Source: Tupaia tana (taxonomy: Eukaryota; Chordata; Mammalia; Scandentia; Tupaiidae). Taken from it: DNA of 64,000 nt. Position numbers and translations under genes: made by a program. The first letter of the stretch is position 1, and each line of letters begins with the position of its first letter. The stretch is from contig JAKSZU010000004.1 in assembly GCA_026018925.1 (NCBI GenBank), positions 11,899,383-11,963,382 on the forward strand, written 5' to 3'. The notes under the pieces were generated by a model. That model did no database searches and had not been told where the DNA came from. It was given only the letters and a program-made list of their open reading frames with translations. Below are positions 44,301 to 54,357 of this stretch, piece after piece.

Positions 44301-45258
44301 GCGTGTGCTCCAGGCGCTGTAATAAGCATCTTAGAGCCTCCCGTGGTCTCTCTTCCCATGTGCTGGGCGCTGTTTGTTACCCACAGCCTGCCCTCTTACA
44401 GCGGAGAAAACCGAGGCTCAGTGTAGTAGCTTGCCCAGGGGCCTGCTCAGCAAATGGAGAGCTGGGATCGTTGCCTGGGCTGGCGAGATGCAGAGGGCAG
44501 GAGTGGGGACGACGGGGGAACCCTTCCAGTGACCTTGGCATGGCCCGCAGAGTCCACTGGGGAGGGGTGGGGGTTTCATTAAAGTGGCTCTGAACAGGCC
44601 TTCCCTGTGCGCCGGGCCTGAGCTAAGTGCTCTGTGCGCCAGCTCCCACTGTGAATACTCCCCTGTCAGGGCTGACAAGAGGAGGTCGTGCGGCTGAGCA
44701 GCTCCCCCAGCCTGGCCTTCCCTACGGTGGGCCCAGGGCACTTGTCAGATTCTCACAGATAGACCATGGTCATTTCTGGGACCCCATGAACCCTGATAGA
44801 ACAGGCAATAATGGAGGTTTGGAGAAAGAGATGGGGCCTTCCAGCTACGGGGCCGTCCAGGCCGAGTCCCTGCTGTGCCTCTGACACCTGGACAGACTCT
44901 CAGGGCTTCTCGGGGGTCCTCATGCTCTGGCCCTCCTCACAGTGTCCTGAACGGCCGTGCTCCGGCAACTGGTCGTGGAGGTGCTCACGGCGGGCTTCTG
45001 TGTCTGTTCTGTGCACCTCGCTCCCCAGCTCTATCTCAGATGGGCTACAACCTGAGCCCCCAGTTCACCCAGCTCCTGGTCTCCCGCTACTGCTCCCGCA
45101 CCGCCAGTCCCGCCATGCAGCTCGACCGCTTCATCCAGGTGTGCACCCAGCTGCAGGTGCTGACCGAGGCCTTCCGGGAGAAGGACACGGCCGTGCAGGG
45201 CAGCATTCGGCTCAGCTTCGAGGACTTCGTCACCATGACCGCTTCTCGGATGCTGTGA
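31969..45258 (+). CDS. PEF1: Peflin, penta-EF-hand calcium-binding protein
   Basis: Peflin is a cytosolic Ca2+ sensor. Family knowledge: it pairs with ALG-2 (PDCD6) and acts with it as a co-adaptor for the CUL3-KLHL12 ubiquitin ligase at ER exit sites. The exons are 31969-31992, 37239-37527, 42871-43026, 43504-43647 and 45029-45258, and all join in frame to give 280 residues (human is 284). The N-terminus is MASYPYGQ followed by a Gly/Pro/Tyr-rich region of about 95 residues with repeated PGGPYG units. The C-terminal half holds the EF-hands: EF1 loop [14 protein letters not shown]2 [14 protein letters not shown]3 [13 protein letters not shown], and two degenerate hands ending TASRML. The start fits a good Kozak context (gtcgccATGG) in a CpG island. 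The frame is intact. The gene is co-oriented with COL16A1 and convergent with HCRTR1. Confidence 0.97.
32600..32800 (+). repeat. MIR fragment
   Basis: It contains cttggctccagcacttaaat and later tcctgtaaaataggaccaaa in MIR order. Confidence 0.65.
32868..32985 (-). repeat. MIR fragment
   Basis: It contains gttgcccaggaccacacagt, the reverse of the MIR core. Confidence 0.6.
33001..33270 (+). repeat. tRNA-derived SINE, long type, with target duplication
   Basis: It is full length. AATCTAATGGGATC flanks it on both sides (left copy ending at 33000, right copy 33271-33284). It lies in PEF1 intron 1. Confidence 0.93.
33797..34020 (+). repeat. tRNA-derived SINE, older type
   Basis: The head is GGGAACAGCAGGTGGCGTGG with an intact B-box-like AGTTCGAGTCCC. 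The middle contains a GCGCATGCG palindrome. Confidence 0.85.
34140..34265 (+). repeat. MIR fragment
   Basis: It contains gactctactgcccttggaca followed by gtttccccacctgtcagaag. Confidence 0.5.
34846..35098 (+). repeat. tRNA-derived SINE, long type, with C-run tail
   Basis: It is full length. AGACTAAATGAGATA is repeated on both flanks (34831-34845 and near 35099-35113). The 3' end contains a run of 16 C (35077-35092) before the A tail. Confidence 0.92.
35191..35461 (-). repeat. tRNA-derived SINE, long type, with target duplication
   Basis: It is full length. GTCTGGTAAATATT is duplicated at 35177-35190 and 35462-35475. Confidence 0.93.
35690..35908 (-). repeat. Old tRNA-derived SINE
   Basis: It is diverged: the middle (gatcccgggcacatgtgtg) and head (ttgaaccacagtcggcggct) are recognisable. 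Confidence 0.6.
36128..36365 (+). repeat. Old tRNA-derived SINE
   Basis: The head is diverged, then ggagaacggaggggaaggga and a CT-rich body follow, ending ggctataggtcaaacaagc. Confidence 0.65.
36545..36735 (-). repeat. Old tRNA-derived SINE
   Basis: Fragments of the middle (gggacttggggcgtgcacac) and head (gattcaaacccggtgagcca) are visible. Confidence 0.5.
37239..37527 (+). CDS. PEF1: PEF1 exon 2: Gly/Pro/Tyr-rich low-complexity domain
   Basis: This exon encodes almost the whole N-terminal domain of peflin. The nonapeptide-like units vary around PGGPYG ([34 protein letters not shown]). The repeat is encoded by similar DNA units, so it is a natural place for length variation between species; the four-residue difference from human may lie here, which is inference. 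It ends in phase 1. Confidence 0.93.
38428..38600 (+). repeat. tRNA-derived SINE, short type
   Basis: The head is AGGCCAGCAGGTGGCGTAGT with the B-box-like AGTTTGAGTCCC. A CT-rich body and an AT-rich tail extend past 38600. Confidence 0.8.
39166..39345. repeat. About 45-bp minisatellite, four copies
   Basis: Units contain gggtctccctccttagggtc and ctccgagcccgtgtgagtgc in PEF1 intron 2. Confidence 0.9.
39451..39737 (-). repeat. tRNA-derived SINE, long type, with target duplication
   Basis: It is full length with a long T-rich start. CAGCCACCCACTTTCT (39435-39450) recurs at 39738-39753 with one difference. Confidence 0.92.
40128..40365 (-). repeat. tRNA-derived SINE, older
   Basis: The tail (gcttaggccgcgtgtactca) is at the left and the head (gacttgaactgcacagttgg) at the right. 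Confidence 0.8.
40956..41146 (+). repeat. tRNA-derived SINE, short type, with target duplication
   Basis: The head is GGGGCCGGCAGGTGGTGTGG, followed by a CT repeat body and an AT-rich tail. ATAAAGGAGGCCCT is duplicated at 40942-40955 and 41147-41160. This shows that the short type was also mobile. Confidence 0.92.
41272..41445. repeat. TACA/TATA microsatellite
   Basis: It is a mixed (tacata)n and (ca)n tract beside the 3' end of the RPL6 pseudogene. It may have grown from that copy's poly(A) tail; this is inference. Confidence 0.85.
41477..42569 (-). pseudogene. RPL6P: Processed pseudogene of ribosomal protein L6, split by a SINE
   Basis: On the minus strand, stretches match RPL6 in order and without introns: an N-terminus [19 protein letters not shown] (RPL6 starts [20 protein letters not shown]), then [15 protein letters not shown], then [19 protein letters not shown], and a C-terminus near KAVPQLQG ending just before 41477. 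The segments lie in different frames, so several frameshifts break the copy. A SINE (42238-42478) with duplicated GGTCACCC ends sits inside the N-terminal part. It lies in PEF1 intron 2, antisense to PEF1. No long poly(A) tail remains; a TACA/TA-rich microsatellite lies just beyond the 3' end. Confidence 0.9.
42238..42478 (-). repeat. tRNA-derived SINE inserted in the RPL6 pseudogene
   Basis: The T-run and GAGAATTTTTGCTATAAGG are at the left and the head at the right. GGTCACCCC is duplicated at 42229-42237 and 42479-42487. Confidence 0.9.
44395..44470 (-). repeat. MIR fragment
   Basis: It contains ggagaaaaccgaggctcagt, then agcttgcccaggggcc. It lies in PEF1 intron 4. Confidence 0.55.
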
Positions 45259-45955
45259 CCCTTCCCCTCCACAGGGGGCACCCGGGACCTGTGCTGCTCC
45301 TTAGCGTAGGGGAGGCACGTGGGTCTCTGCTCTTGTCCTGCCCCTCCCTTCCTGGTACGGCAGCATCCCCACGAGGGCAGGGAATCTCGTGTCACAGCCG
45401 CCAAATAGTGGGCCAGGCAGAGGCCACAGGCTGGGCCTGGCCTAGGCGGGCTGGAAGGTGGATGTCCTGTCAGCCCTAGGCTGACCTAGCCTTGCAGCAG
45501 GAGCAGGAGTGGCCTTTCACTGCAGTGGGCTGCCTGTCCAGTCAGCTGGGCTCCGGCCTCTGCTTTTCCCTCTGCCCTGGTGAGTGGACACTGGCCTCCA
45601 GCCCTGACCACTGCAGACCATTTCTGCCAAGTAGAACCTGACCCTTCATGGGACCATGAGAGGCTGCCCATGGGCCCACGGGCACCACACCCACGCCTGC
45701 ACCCACATGCCCTTACTTCGGGCTACCCGGAAGCTGCTTTCTGGGTGTCTTCAGCCAGCTACTGCCTTCCGTAGCTTGGCGTAGCTTGGACCCCTCACTT
45801 GCCTGCCATGCTCTGCTTGGTTTCAGTCCCCAGGGACAGTTGTTACCTCCCACTGCCAATGTTTTTCTGTTTCAGATTTTTTTTTTTTTCATTTGGGGCC
45901 AAAAGTGCAGTGAAATTGTGAGCTTTAATTAAAGGACAAATGTCTGGGGTGGATG
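45259..45955 (+). terminator. PEF1: PEF1 3' UTR and poly(A) signal
   Basis: The 3' UTR runs about 690 bases from the TGA to the variant signal ATTAAA at 45928-45933, which is followed by a GT-rich stretch from 45941. No earlier AATAAA was seen in the UTR. Confidence 0.65.
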
Positions 45956-48318
45956 TTTTCCCCTCCACAAGAGCCTCCCAGCTCCAGGCTGTACATGGTC
46001 ATCCCTTTGTCCACTCGTGTGCTCTGTCGTTGGGTGAGTGTGCGTACGTGCTCTGTGAAAAAGCAGGAGAGGGCACGGCCCTAGGGACCACTGTCACACA
46101 CCAGGGCAGCAGGGGTGGGGTCTGCAGCCTGCCCGTTCAGTCGGTCTGGTCCAACGGAGGTGAGCTGAGGGGGCGTCTCTTAGCCCGGCAGGGCTGGCCT
46201 GGGCTGGAAGCAGCAGCCCCGAGCCTCACAGCTCGGCCTTGCATCATCGCTGGCCTTAGCTTTATCTCCCAGGCAAACTCCGCTTAGTACGCCAGGCCTC
46301 GTGCTCCACTTCTGTGAAGCTAGACATTGGTACTTACCACGGAGCTTTGGGGCAGTGTGTTCTGGTTCTACACCAGTACTCCACGATGAACCAAAAAATG
46401 CCACCCAGGGCCGAAGACGCCGGACCTTCTGGTTTGCCAGGGGCCCTATCATGGGGTGTTGGGCGGTTCTGTGGATTTTCCAGGTGAAGAGAAGAGCTCT
46501 GAGGCCCCGAGCAGGCCCGGCTCCCTGCGATCGGTGGGAGGGGAGGCGGCTTGCCCGCCTGCAGGCCAGGGGAGCCCAGCGGCGTTTCAGGCTCAGTCGG
46601 ACAGCCCATCATCTGGGTTGGGTCCAGAGCCCCAGAACGAGACGCAACTGGGTGCCTAGAGCTATGACTACCTGCAAGGCTCCCTGGGCGTCTGGCCGGC
46701 TTCCCGCGACAGGACCCAGTGCCTTCTGGGTAGTGTGCCTCCTCCGGGACGGGTGGCAGCCCTCTCTGCTGTGGGTTCTAAGTCCTGCCATCCTGACACC
46801 CACTGGCTCTTTCTCCCTTGGGCACCCAGGATGGCCTTACTGCTGCATGCTGGCCTGGACAGTGGGGCCTGCCACCCCGCTCCCCCGACGCCCCCTCCCC
46901 TGGGAGAGTCCTGGGCTCCTCAGCAGCTCGTAGTGAGCTCTGCTCCCCTTGGCACCCAGTCACCACCCCCGTTTTCTCTGGTTCATCAGAGACCCCCAGA
47001 ATGGACGCCTGAGGCCCCCCGGTGCCGGCTTCAACCCCAGAGTGGAACTGCAGCCATTGGAGGCTGTGCCTGCCCTTTGATCTCGAGCCAAGCACCTGCC
47101 CAGTGTCGCCAGTCAGGGCCCTGCACCGTTGTGCTCAGCGGGGCTGAGGAGCCTTCGCCCTGGGCTGCCCCGTGGGCACAGGCGGTTCTGTGCCTGGGCC
47201 AGCCCTCACAGCCCTGTGCACACTGCACCTCCAACCCTGCCTTCGGGCCTCACGGGCAGCGCTGGCTTCTGAGACCAGTGGGGGTGGGGCACAGGCGGGA
47301 TGGCCCATTCCTGCAGCAGCTGCACGGGGGTGCAAGAGGGGGTGCAGGGGAGCACTGACAGGCCACGCCTCCCACGTTCTGGCGGAGGACATGCTTCTGT
47401 ACTTCTGGGCTGGTGGCTGGGCACTGCCTGCCTTCTCGGTATGCAGCTCCATTGGCCAATCAGGCAGACCTGCCGTGCACACAAGCTGGCCTCTGCCGGG
47501 TGTCGTCCTGGGCTGCAACCAGGTCAGGGCCTGGCTGCCCCGTGGTCACCTTGGGGGCAGCCAGAGCACGTCTGGCCAAGTCCGTGTAGCTTTCTTTCTT
47601 ATCCTGTGAGTTCATAGAAACAAATGCAAGCCGTGGTTTCCAGGAAGGCGAAGATGGCAGTCTGCCCACCACTGTCTGCCCACCCTACCTCGTACCTTCG
47701 GCAGGCGCATGGGCCCGAGCAACAGCGCGTCTAGGATCAAGGCCCTGGGCGTCAGCACTGGCACCTCAGGAGGAGGCGGCAGCATGCGCAGGGCCTGGCT
47801 GTGAGCCTGCTGGTGTCCAGCCTGTGGGTCAGGTGGGAAGGGCTGGCGGCCGGAGTGTTCCAGGGCCTTCTCTCCCCTCCCTGCAGCTTGGCCCGGCCCT
47901 CCGCTACTGGCCTGAGCAGCACAGGCTCTGTGCAGTGACGTGGCGGGAGCGTGGGTGCCAGGCCTTTCATTACATTGCTTCAGGCTGCCGGCCTCCAGGC
48001 CTGCCAAGTGGCCACAGGGAGAGTGCTCTGTGCCCACAGAGCCGGCGCCCTGGGGAGGGCGGAGTGCCCGGGGGAGGGCGGGGCTGTGTGCTGCTCCTGG
48101 TGGATGGGCTGGCCCAGCTCCCTCCTGGCCAGGCGGCCGATCAGCTGGCCAAGTGCAGTCCTGGGCTCGAGGAGATGCCGGGCCAGACTGAACGCCTGGG
48201 GGCCTTGTGCGTGTGATGTCGCAGGCTGGTGTGTGGGAGGAAGGCCAAGCCCGGCGGGTGGCACAGTGGGTGTGGCCAGGTGAGGGCCAGTGGGTCGCGA
48301 GCTCCAGGCTGCCCTCCC
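45956..48318. other. Convergent spacer between PEF1 and HCRTR1
   Basis: It lies between the PEF1 poly(A) signal and the HCRTR1 stop codon. HCRTR1 3' UTR must start at its right end, but I see no AATAAA or ATTAAA on the minus strand here. A rare-variant GATAAA occurs at 46266-46261. No other gene is recognisable; the open frames are short and GC-driven. Confidence 0.5.
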
Positions 48319-51300
48319 TCAGGGTAGCACTGTGGTGACGCTGGTGAGTACCACGTGCTCGGAGACTCTGGAGACCGAGCAGCGGCTCTGTGGGGACAAA
48401 GACTTGTGCCTGGCAGAGGTGCGGGGACTGGGGGCCTTCAAAGAGCCACAGGGACCCAGGCCAGGCAGGCAGCAGGAGAAGGCGGCCTTAAACTGCTCCC
48501 GGAATTTGCCTTGGTTGGGAGACAAAAGATAGCCGTTAGGAGACAGATGCTGCAGGAGGCCTGAGCCCAGGGCCACCCATGCCCCCAGGGCCACCCACCC
48601 AGCTAGCTGCCTGCCAAGGGCGGGAGAGGGGTTGGGGCCTGGGCAGCCCAGGGCCGCTGCAGGGGAGCTGGGGACAAAGGCGATTGTCTCTGACTCCTGG
48701 CTGCGCTCTGGCTCAGCCTGGCTCGGGCCTCAGGTCCCCCTGCCCTCCTCGACACGTGACAGGCCTCGCTCTGTCGTCAGGTCTTCCCATCTCCCCACGA
48801 TGACGAGAGGCACCAGCAGCTGCTACACATAGGGTCACGTTGCCAGGCACCTCAGCCGCCGGCCCCCAGGGCACCCCACACCCCAAGAGGCTGCAGTCCT
48901 TCACCCTGACTTCACAGAGACCCTCGGTGCAGTGGCTTGCCCACCTGGCTAGAAGCCAAGCCTGCATAACTATTAGAATGCCAAAGCCCTTCTCCAGGGG
49001 AGGGAGCTGGTCGGTGGGGACCCCACCCCTAGTTCGGGTGTTCCGAGGAGACCTTGGTCATGTGTCACCTGCCAGCCCCCTTGCAGCACAGGGCCAGGCT
49101 CACAGCAGGTGCCCGGTAAACAGGACAAAGGCTTGTGTGGCAGGGAGGCTGCTTGCCCCTGCCTGCCGTGCCATCTCTGTGCTGAGACCGCGGCCAGCCC
49201 TTGGTGAGGACTTCTGGCGTCTCTGCGAGCTCTCCTGTTGCCCTCTGACTCCTTCTAGCTGTCAAAGATCCTTGTGTCCAGGCTTGGACAGGCATCTGGT
49301 TCTTCAGAAGCCTGGTCCCAAAGGCAGAGGCCTGGGGAGTCACGTTCCTGCTGCCCGGAGCCTCGGAGGCCAGGCCAGTACCCTCCGAGACAGGGCAGTA
49401 GGGCAGGGGTGGGAACTGGGTCAGCAGGGAGAGGCCCAGGATCAAGTGGAGGCTGGTGGCCTCGACTTCAGAGAGGAGAGCGGGAGGACTGGTCTGGCCA
49501 CTCTGCCAGCATGTGTCCAGAGCCCAGGCCACCTCTGCTGGTGACCTTCCCTGACTCCAACACCTAGGCAGGGCTCCTGGGCCCTCGGGGGAAGATGCGC
49601 CTCTTCCCACACTGACCCGGGAAGCTGGACAGGAGGCCCCGTGGTGCATGCCCACAGGGCGGACGTGAGCAGCCTGGCCCTGCCCCTGCGCCCACTCACC
49701 AGTCTGGAGTCCGCATGGCGGTCCTGGACACAACTGCTGTGGCAGTGTGGCCTGCCTCCCACTCAGACCAGCGCTCTTGGGTGGGGCCGAGCCTTCGCTC
49801 GGGGGGTCCCCACGTCCTCCCCGCCATCCCTCCTTCGGGTCAGGGGTGGGAGACGTGCTCCCCATCACCCGGGCCGCTCACCACTGAGGAAGCTGTAGAT
49901 GATGGGGTTGGCGGCGCTGTTGGCGTACACCAGCCAGTGGGAGAGGGTGAAGCAGGCGTAGACGGCTTCGCGGTCATGGGCATGGCGGAACATCCCGAAC
50001 ACCCTGGCGAGGTGGGGACAGTCAGAAAGGGGGTGCGTGTGGGGTTGCTGCTCACAGATCTGGGGCTCCCAATGCGAGGGTTCCCTGCTGCTCTGTCCTC
50101 CAGGCGGCCTGGACTGCAGTTCTAGGTGCCAGAGTGGACCAGGGGGCAGGGACCGGGTACCTCTGCCCAGTCACCTGCCATCCGACCCTGGGGGCCCTCA
50201 GCCCCTCCCTCACCCTTCCCCACAGCAGCGCGTGAGTCAGCATCATCTGTTTTCAAATGGGCTCAGGGAAGTGATGGGAAGTGAGCCGGCCACACGGCAG
50301 GCAGCGGCCTCTCGTGGCCCGGCCTGGAATGCCGCCCCTCCGACCTGCGTGCCTGGTCCCTCACTTCAAGTTTAGGCTCACATGTCACTTCCTCTTTTTT
50401 TTTAAACCATTATATCTAAGAGACAAAACCATGCGTTACTGCTGCTCTGGCCCGCCCTGTGCGCTTTCCTCAGCCGCGCCACTCCCGCCCACCCACCAGC
50501 CTGTGGGCGCCCTGGGGAAAGCCACGCCTCTGCCCAGCTGACCACGGGAGGTAGGACAGGAGGCCCTGTGGCCGGGCCCGCTGTGTTCCTGCTCCCAGCT
50601 CCCTGGAATCCCACGCTTGAGCAATGAATGAATGTTTAGAGTGGCCCCTGAGGCCAGACCTGTTGTCATCTCTTACAAATGAGGAGACTGAGGCTCCCGA
50701 GTGGAGACCACAGCGGGAGGGCGCTGTCCTCCACCCTGAGGCCTCCCACCATCCTCTGCCCTGAGGCCGCCCACCATCCTCAGGTGCTGTCACCTTTTGA
50801 GGACATTGAGGACGCTGATGGGCAGGTAGCAGAGCGCGAAGACCAGCAGCACCACCATCAGCATCTTGGCCGTCTTCCTCCGCGCTCGCATCTGCTTCAC
50901 CTCTGCCAGGAAGGCCTGTGCCCGGGGCCGGGGCTCCTGCCGCCGGGCGGAGGGCCAGGTCCAGTCCCGCACCAGGGCGGACGCGGTGCCGGGGATCTGC
51001 GGCACACAGGCGGCAGTGGGCGTGGCTGCTCAGGAGCCCAGCGACTCACATTCTCATAAAGACTCCCACTCTTGAGGATGAGGTACCTCGCTCTGCTAGG
51101 CCGTCAGGGAAGTCATGGGCGTTTCTGTGCAAAACTGTCATGACTCCCAACGGCCCAGTGCAGCCTGGTCTGGAGAAGTATTAGCAGCAGCCAAGGTGGC
51201 CGAGATCAGAGGCGGGGGACCCTGGACAGGCCCCAGGTCAAAACCTCCAATCCGAACCTCCTCCCACTGCTCATCTCGGGGGAGTCGGCGAGGTGAGGGT

Positions 51301-54300
51301 GAGAGGCACCCTGGCCGGCCCATGCCAGACTGCGGAGGCAAGCCGGGGAGGAGGAGGGGTGGCCAGGGCCTACAGCCCAGGGGCCTGCCTGGGCTGGTGC
51401 TCCTGGGGCAGCCGCCACCATCTCCAGCTGTTCCCACCCCTGGGTGGGCATGCCCCAGGATCTAGGGGTCTAGGCCGACTGGATCTAGCCCACACACCCA
51501 GGGGTCTAGGCCGACTGGGTTCCTCTCTGAACTTGGTTTCCCCATCGGGTGAGGGGGTCAGTGCTGACCTGCTTGCCTGGGGGTCTGCAGGCCCGGCCAG
51601 GTAGGGCCCCCAGGCCTGAGTGCATTCCAGGGCAGAGCTTGGGTTTGAACCGTCTCCCCACTCACTGCGCAGCCTGGGTGCAGGTCACCACTGTCTGGGA
51701 TGCCGGTGGCGTCCCAGGGTATAAGCCTGGCTGTGTCGTGCCTGCAGCCCTCCCACTGTCCAGGCACTGACCCAGGTCTCTCCCCCACTAGTGCTGAGGG
51801 CCTCTGAACAGCGCCCCCAGCCCTGGCCCTACAAATCCCGCTGTGGGTTGGTCTGTAAAGGAGGAGGGAGGACGCTCTGGAGCCCAAGTGTGCCTCGACA
51901 CTGCTGCCTCCCTTAGGCAGCTGTTAAGGCCAGGCTGCAAAGTGCCTCATTTGGCGTCCTGAAGTCTGGGTCCTCAGTCTTAACCCCTGATCTCACCAGC
52001 TGAGTATTTGGGGGAGAGGCTCCTCCGGGTCTGTTCCCCCCAACCCCCCCACACTAAGCAGGGCATACAGGGGACCGGGAGCCGCGAGGCCAGCTGAGGT
52101 GAGTGGTACAGGGAGGGCAGCACTGACACGAGCAGGGCACACTGACGGGCCTGGCCGCCGCAGCCGCCGTGGCACATTCTTGGAGAGAGCCCCAGGTGGG
52201 GCTGCCTGGGTGGCCTCACCTGGCGGCCCCAGAGCTTACGGAAGATCTGGAAATAGGCCATGGCCATGAGGCCCAGCGGGGCCAGGTAGGTGACAACGAA
52301 GAAGCAGCTATGGTAGATCTTGGGGTAGAGGTCATCTGTGGGGCCAAGATGCAGGATTAGGCCCACGCGGGAGCCCCTGCCTGCCCTGCTTAGCTGTGTC
52401 ACCTTGTCCCAGCGAGACCCAGAGCAAGGCCGTGCCAGGGGCAGGCACACAGCACCAGGCACAGAGTGGTGGGCCCGAGAGCTGTCCGCCTGGCAGGGTC
52501 CATCCTGGAAGGACCCCAGTGGGGGCACCTGACAGATGCCCGCTCTAGGGTCTCCTACAGGGTGACACGCAGCCCTGGTGCCCGCCCTGGAAGTGGCCCC
52601 GAGGGACACCTGCCCAAGCACCCACCGTTACCTGCCCAGTGCTCGTCACAGACGGAGAAGAGCCGGGTGTGGTTGGCCAGCTCGGGCAACATGCTGCTGC
52701 ACTCCATGACGGCAGCCTGGGGCACCATGATGGCCAGTGACGCCGCCCAGATGCCCAGGATGGAGCCCCGGGCACGCCGGGCCGTGCTCCGGAACAGCAG
52801 CGGGTGGCAGATGGCGTACCAGCGGTCCAGGGCGATGAAGCTCAGAGTCAGCACTGCCACGGACACAGACACGGCCTGCCCCGCCAGGGCACAACATCAG
52901 TCCTCTGGGGACATGGCCTGCCCCGCCGGGGCACAACATCAGTCCTCTGGGGACATGGCCTGCCCCCCGGGGCTTGGCATCTGTTCTCAGGGGACACGGT
53001 CTGCCCCGCCGGGGCTTGGCATCTGTCCTCCGGGGACACGGCCTGCCCCGCCGGGGCACGGCATCCATCCTCCGAGGGCCACTCGGAGACACGGGTGGGT
53101 GAGCGAGTGGGCCACAGCTCAGAGATGCCGGGCAGCCAGGAGCGCTGCAGATGCTGACACCAACTACTATGGGCTGTGCAAGCTTGGGCGGGCCACTCAC
53201 CCTCTCTGAACTTCGTTTACCTGGTGGGATTCTTGTGAGGATAAATGAAGTCGTGTAAGGAAAACATCCAGAGCCAGCTGATGGCATGGTGGTTAGGGTG
53301 GCTGACCACAGTTCAAGGGCCAGGACCGGTAGCTTGGAAGTCACGCTGGGCCCGTGTGGTGCATGCCCCAAATCCCAAGAGGAGAGTGGAGAAGGGACTG
53401 CGGCATGGCCGTCCCCGGGGTGGGTTCTCACTTCCCACTCGTTCTCTCCTCTCCCTGCCTTTCTCCAGTGAACATGCCCTATGCAAACTACAGAAAGGGG
53501 AAGGAGCCTGCCCAGCCAACGGTGGGCCGCGCCCGTGCCGACTTCCAGAGCTTTCCCTCACACCCTCAACCCCCCCACCGTGGGTGAGCGCCGTCACCTC
53601 ACTGTACAAGTGGGGGAACCGAGGTACGGGAGGCCCTTGCCTGGCTGTCTTTATGCCCAGGGTCAGGGAAGTTGCCCAGCTGAGGAGAAACCCGCAGAGC
53701 AGAGATATGGGAGAGGCTTCCTGTCTGCCCTGGGAGTCACCCCCTCCCAGGCTGCAAGGCAAGTTCTGGGAGTCAGGAGGCAGATCAGGCTGGGCAGGGG
53801 CGGGGCGGGCCTTGCCTCCTGGTGAGGGGTGTGGGAAGCGCTCACCTGCAGATAGGGGATGACCTTGCAGAGGGCAGGGCCAAAGAGCCAGGACTCGGTG
53901 ATGTCCACCAGCAAGCTGGCCGGCAGGCAGATGGCGGTCACCAGCATGTCGGCCAGGGACAGGTTGACGATGAAGTAGTTGGTGACGGTCCTCATGTGCT
54001 GGTTCCGCCACACGGCCAGGCAGACTGCGAGCAGGGCCGGTGAGGGGAGCCCCAGCAGCGCCCACCAGCCAGCACCCCCATGCACAAGCACAGCCACCCA
54101 GGGCAGAGCGGAGACCTACCCAGTGCATTGCCCACCAGGGCCACGAGGAACACAGCCACGTAGGCGGCGATGAGAACCCACTCGTACTGCTTGGGGTACA
54201 GGTAGTCACGCCACAGATAGAGCAGGAGCTGGTCGTCGTAGTCAAGCTGCACGGGTGAGGGCTCCTCGCTGCCAGTGGGGACCCCTGTCTGGGCCGCTGG

Positions 54301-54318
54301 CGTGGCTGAGGGCTCCAT
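48319..54318 (-). CDS. HCRTR1: Orexin (hypocretin) receptor type 1
   Basis: This is a class A G-protein-coupled receptor of the plasma membrane for orexin A, mainly Gq-coupled in neurons (family knowledge). Seven coding exons on the minus strand, in transcript order, are 54318-54120, 54024-53846, 52875-52632, 52335-52220, 50996-50794, 50003-49882 and 48509-48319. They join in frame to 417 residues (human is 425). Visible marks are YLYPKQYEWVLIAAYVAVF at TM1, NLSLAD in TM2, the DRW variant of the DRY motif in ALDRWYAICHP, VCDEHWAD in the second extracellular loop, FALCYLP in TM6, NPIIY in TM7, a CC pair after helix 8 (SCCLPG) and the tail VVLTSVTTVLP. The third intracellular loop is eight residues shorter than I remember for human. 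The MEPSAT start matches the family. The gene is convergent with PEF1. Confidence 0.97.
52874..53082. repeat. 42-bp tandem repeat carrying copies of a splice acceptor
   Basis: Five copies start at 52874, 52916, 52958, 52999 and 53041 (gcctgccccgcc type). The first overlaps the start of HCRTR1 coding exon 3 (exon begins 52875 on the minus strand). Each copy reads CAG followed by GCC or ACC on the minus strand, like the true acceptor. Confidence 0.9.
53160..53262 (+). repeat. MIR fragment
   Basis: It contains gcaagcttgggcgggccact, then gaacttcgtttacctggtgg and a trailing gtgaggataaatgaa. Confidence 0.65.
53267..53500 (+). repeat. tRNA-derived SINE in HCRTR1 intron 2
   Basis: The head is GAGCCAGCTGATGGCATGGT, the middle ccaagaggagagtggagaag, and the end atgccctatgcaaactacag. 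Confidence 0.8.
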
Positions 54319-54357
54319 GAGCTCAGGGGCCGCTGCACCCGAGGGGCATCCCCGGCT
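54319..54357 (-). other. HCRTR1: HCRTR1 5' UTR part of the first coding exon, with a possible acceptor
   Basis: Reading the minus strand, a pyrimidine-rich tract ending in CTCTGCAG lies with its AG at 54359-54358, 39 bases upstream of the ATG. It could be the acceptor for an upstream non-coding exon. Human HCRTR1 has non-coding 5' exons (family knowledge). The call is tentative. Confidence 0.4.

Noticed and set aside
43218-44426. A 402-codon open frame on + overlapping a PEF1 exon
   Set aside because: It uses the true frame only across the exon at 43504-43647 and otherwise runs through introns on both sides; no splice signals or domains support the rest.
46261-46266. GATAAA on - as the HCRTR1 poly(A) signal
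   Set aside because: It is a rare variant about 2 kb past the stop, with nothing else to support it. It is mentioned only as a possibility.
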